A stretch of 64,000 bases of DNA, from positions 1 through 64,000 of the forward strand of contig CAZRGM010000009.1 in the NCBI GenBank assembly GCA_964599635.1. Direction: 5' to 3'. Source of the stretch: WJMT01 sp964599635. Lineage in GTDB: Bacteria > Acidobacteriota > Aminicenantia > Aminicenantales > Aminicenantaceae. Shown in pieces: positions 61,215-64,000 of the stretch. Position 1 is the stretch's first letter, and the number at the start of each line of letters is the position of its first letter. Both the position numbers and the translations under genes were made by a program. Under the pieces are notes generated by a model, which was not told the origin of the DNA, searched no databases, and worked only from the letters and a program-made list of their open reading frames with translations.

Positions 61215-63485
61215 TCACTTCTTCTGCTCGTAATAAGAACCAAGATAACCTTGATGTTCCGCAGAATAATATCCCCTTCCTCTGGTCCTCATTTCATTAT
61301 AAACCACTCCTATAATGTCTGCCTTTACTTTTTCAAGAGCCCTGATGCTGTTCACATAGGCCTTCCGAGTGGTTTTCCCCACTTTTATGATGAAAACAGT
61401 CCCATCAGTCAATGATGAGACGATAGCTGAATCCACCACAGCCAAGATAGGAGGAGTGTCTATAAAAACAAAATCAAAACGCTCCTTGACAGCCTCAATC
61501 AATTCCCTCATCCTGGGTGTATCCATCAATTCCACCGGATTAGGAGGATGAGGCCCGCTGGTGATCACGGATATATTCTCAATTTTTGTTTCTTTCACAG
61601 CTTCATCAAGATCAACTTTCCCAGTCAAAAAGCTGCTCAATCCATCTAAGATGCTCAAATCAAACACTCTATGTAGCCTAGGTTTTCTCATGTCTCCATC
61701 AATCAACAGCACCTTCTTATTCAGCTGAGCAAATGAAACTGCCGTATTGACAAGGGTTGCTGTTTTTCCTTCCTGCGGAAAAGCACTGGTAAAAGAGATA
61801 GCTTTAGGGACATTCCCCACACGGGAAAAAAGAATAGAAGTCCTGAGGGTTCGATAACTTTCTGAAACAGATAACCGGGGATATTTATGATTGACCATTT
61901 CAAACTGCTTGATATCTAAGCTTTGTTTTGGCTCATCAGTCCCATAGGAATACGAGGCATAGGCACTTCCTTTCCTCACCCCATCCTTTGAAACAAAAGG
62001 AATCACTCCTAGGGACGGAAGTTCAATAAGTTTCTCAGCTTCCTCAGGTTCTTTGATGGTGTTATCCACATATTCCGCCAGAAATGCCAATCCCACTCCC
62101 ATAAAGAGCCCCAAAAGGATCGCCAGCATTAATGAACGGCTTTTATTAGGATAATAGGGAGCTGAAGGAACAAGAGCACTGTCAATGATTTTGATATTGG
62201 AGGATTTAAGCCCTTTTAAACGGGCAGAAACAAGAGTCTCATTCTGTCTTGCAAGAAGAGAGTTCAACAGGTTTCGTTTGTTTTCTATTTCAATTTTTAA
62301 GCTGTTATAAAGAATGGCATTATTATTCATCTCCATGACATCTTTTCTCTGTTCATTCAAAAGTCCACTCAGCTTACTTTCTTCTTTTAAAGCAGCTTTG
62401 TAATCAGACTCAGCGGCTTCAACCGCTTTTTGGATCTCTTCTTTAAGCTGGTTTCTCATTGAATCAATTTTGGCGCCCAGACTGATCATTTCGGGATAGC
62501 TGGGCTTAAACGTTTTTAATTTTTCCTGATAAGTATTCACCATTTGGTTGTATTCAGTCTTTAGATTCTGAATGACAGGATTGTTGATGTATTGAGGCAT
62601 AGAATCAACTTCCAGACCACTGAGTTCTAAATAAGCCGATTCCGCCCGGATCCTCTCTATCTGAGCTTGAGTTAACGCGGTATTCAAATCCCCAAATTTC
62701 GAAACCACCGAGCTCTCTTTATCACTTAAATAAAGAAGTTCTTTCTCTTCTCCATAACGCTGAATTTCTCTTTCTTTCGCGGAAAGTTCAGTCCTTAACT
62801 GGGCTATTTGCTCGTTTAAAAACTCAGAAGCCTGCTGTGTGGCTTCATAGCGCATTTCTATGGAATAATTGAGAAACTCCTCCACCACCGTATTGACCAC
62901 ATCGGCTGCCAGCTGTGGATGTGGAGAGCTGTAGCTGACCCCAACCAGTCGAGTCTCTTCAATCGGTTGGACAGAAAGTCCCCCCAATACGGCAAAAGCA
63001 TAAGCTTCATTTGGATTCCGCTCAAAGACTGACTCAGAATCAGTTTCCTCTTCAGAAGGTTTTTTCCTAAAAATCCATCTCAAAGTGATAAATTCCTTAA
63101 AAGTCTGAATGACATTGACTTTGGTTCCCTGAGAAGCATGTAGCTCTGGCCGGTCAGATAGATTCATTTTTCTGGAAACTCTCTCCGCCAGAGAACGGCT
63201 GGATAAAAGCCTTAACTGAGTGTTAAAATAGGCTCCGGTAAAATCATATTGATAATAAGGAGCTGCAGCAAAAGTATCATTAATATTGAGCATATTGGAG
63301 CTGGGATTCTCAATAATAATGGTTGCGGTCGCCTTATATAAAGGTACCCGAGTGAACAGATGAACCGCTGTGATAATCAATATAACAACCACAGCTGACA
63401 CAATAATCCATTTTCTTTTAAGCGCAGTCCGCCAGATGTCGAGAAGGTCTATCTCTTTTTTACTTTGTTTATTTAAATTTTCCAT
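61215..63485 (-). CDS. Wzc-type exopolysaccharide co-polymerase and BY-kinase
   Basis: 756 residues. Wzz domain with first transmembrane helix (WIIVSAVVVILIITAVHLF, about 27-45), periplasmic coiled coil (about 200-420), GNVR region and second helix (SLMLAILLGLFMGVGLAFL, about 450). Cytoplasmic kinase: Walker A SAFPQEGKTAT, Walker A' VLLIDGDMRKPRLH, Walker B FVFIDTPPIL. The tail GYYSAEHQGYLGSYYEQKK holds five tyrosines for autophosphorylation. It controls chain length and export with the Wza-like protein; counteracted by the PHP phosphatase. Confidence 0.93.
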   Translation of the reverse strand: MENLNKQSKKEIDLLDIWRTALKRKWIIVSAVVVILIITAVHLFTRVPLYKATATIIIENPSSNMLNINDTFAAAPYYQYDFTGAYFNTQLRLLSSRSLAERVSRKMNLSDRPELHASQGTKVNVIQTFKEFITLRWIFRKKPSEEETDSESVFERNPNEAYAFAVLGGLSVQPIEETRLVGVSYSSPHPQLAADVVNTVVEEFLNYSIEMRYEATQQASEFLNEQIAQLRTELSAKEREIQRYGEEKELLYLSDKESSVVSKFGDLNTALTQAQIERIRAESAYLELSGLEVDSMPQYINNPVIQNLKTEYNQMVNTYQEKLKTFKPSYPEMISLGAKIDSMRNQLKEEIQKAVEAAESDYKAALKEESKLSGLLNEQRKDVMEMNNNAILYNSLKIEIENKRNLLNSLLARQNETLVSARLKGLKSSNIKIIDSALVPSAPYYPNKSRSLMLAILLGLFMGVGLAFLAEYVDNTIKEPEEAEKLIELPSLGVIPFVSKDGVRKGSAYASYSYGTDEPKQSLDIKQFEMVNHKYPRLSVSESYRTLRTSILFSRVGNVPKAISFTSAFPQEGKTATLVNTAVSFAQLNKKVLLIDGDMRKPRLHRVFDLSILDGLSSFLTGKVDLDEAVKETKIENISVITSGPHPPNPVELMDTPRMRELIEAVKERFDFVFIDTPPILAVVDSAIVSSLTDGTVFIIKVGKTTRKAYVNSIRALEKVKADIIGVVYNEMRTRGRGYYSAEHQGYLGSYYEQKK

Positions 63486-63584
63486 TTTTTTTACTCTTTT
63501 TTTAATTTAATTCAACCACTCACAACTCACCGCTTTTTACGTCTCGCCTCAAACTTTTCTCGCTCTTTTTATTCGCAGTTTTTA

Positions 63585-64000
63585 TTAAAATAGAGTTTCC
63601 GGTACAAACACAATATCATTCTCTTTTAACGGGATATCCTCAACCTTTCCTTTGATGATTGCCTTTACATTCACTTTAATCTCTTCCTCTTTTCCCTCTT
63701 CGCTCTTCCGTTTTATGACAACTCTTCTTTTCGCAGCCCTCTCCGAAAAACCTCCTGCCTGCGCAATAGCCTGCACCAGAGAAGGGATATTTGATTTCTT
63801 CACCTCTAAGGCCCCAGGGTTCCCGACCTGTCCGAATACATAGACGTGAACGATCATATCAATAGGAATATTCACAATATCCCCAGGTTCTAAAGGAATG
63901 TTCAAACTGGAATCCCCTTTCAAGATCAAATCATCAATGGATATGTTTATAGATCTGCTTGTCCCATCTTTATTCTCGCGAACCACTATAATCTCATCTC
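63585..64000 (-). CDS. polysaccharide export outer-membrane protein, C-terminal part (partial)
   Basis: The frame continues past the right edge of the window, so the N-terminus is missing. Visible part, about 138 residues: SLBB domain with VHVYVFGQVGNPGALEVKK, ALVQAIAQAGGFSERAAKRR-type sequence and a second repeat ending NDIVFVPETLF, plus LEPGDIVNIP. This is the Wza family outer-membrane export channel or lipoprotein, first gene of the exopolysaccharide run seen here, 99 bases upstream of the kinase. Confidence 0.88.
   Translation of the reverse strand, partial: DEIIVVRENKDGTSRSINISIDDLILKGDSSLNIPLEPGDIVNIPIDMIVHVYVFGQVGNPGALEVKKSNIPSLVQAIAQAGGFSERAAKRRVVIKRKSEEGKEEEIKVNVKAIIKGKVEDIPLKENDIVFVPETLF

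Overview
The window looks like part of a moderately AT-rich bacterial chromosome, possibly from an uncultured Aminicenantes/Acidobacteriota-like lineage. That placement is inference from gene content: very large VPS10/BNR-repeat secreted proteins, an M14 peptidase, PKD proteins, split glycine dehydrogenase and an outer-membrane barrel, which imply a diderm. No rRNA is present to confirm it. Predicted genes cover almost everything outside repeat-filled gaps.

Layout. (1) 0.1-7.4 kb, minus strand: gcvT-gcvH-gcvPA-gcvPB-glyQ-glyS, a glycine cleavage and glycyl-tRNA synthetase run. (2) 7.5-18.6 kb: argS and a short B12-dependent methionine synthase, a DUF711 protein, tRNA-Ser(GCT), a DUF2061 membrane protein, a lipid-kinase-like protein, tRNA-Ser(TGA) directly downstream of serS, a cobalamin adenosyltransferase, a small zincin, a DapA/HOGA-family aldolase and a large-type SRP RNA. 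(3) 19-30 kb: secreted M14 peptidase and two VPS10/BNR paralogues flanking a GlcD-like FAD oxidase. (4) 30-39.7 kb: gltX, transketolase, nuclease lipoprotein, PKD protein, outer-membrane barrel, tRNA-Arg(CCG). (5) 39.7-48 kb: a REP-associated transposase bounded by its own inverted repeats, then a GGDEF-PilZ protein, a very acidic coiled-coil protein, an HD-GYP protein and prmC-prfA-rpmE. (6) 48-55.7 kb: a minus-strand run that reads as a RiPP (modified peptide) locus: HprK-like kinase, a 57-residue Cys-rich precursor, a radical SAM/SPASM enzyme split into two overlapping frames, a PqqD-like protein, and further upstream an ABC-2 exporter and a nucleotidyltransferase. (7) 56-64 kb: an exopolysaccharide operon (Wza, Wzc-type tyrosine kinase, PHP phosphatase, O-antigen ligase, TPR protein), open at the right edge.

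The most novel item is the peptide locus. The precursor gene is not in a standard long-ORF view: it starts at GTG inside the stop codon of the SPASM half (GTGA overlap), has a good Shine-Dalgarno, a WxxPxI-type leader and five cysteines in its last 31 residues. No lasso cyclase or protease lies beside it.

Intergenic space carries at least four dispersed repeat families: a ~257-bp element with AACCTG...CAGGTT ends (two full copies, one fragment, many solo tips), a TGAAATTCAGGTRTGG family, a GC-richer family containing GATTCGTCACC, and the 29-bp repeat that flanks the transposase. Several promoters sit so close to start codons (serS, gltX, the lipid-kinase gene) that leaderless transcripts are likely.
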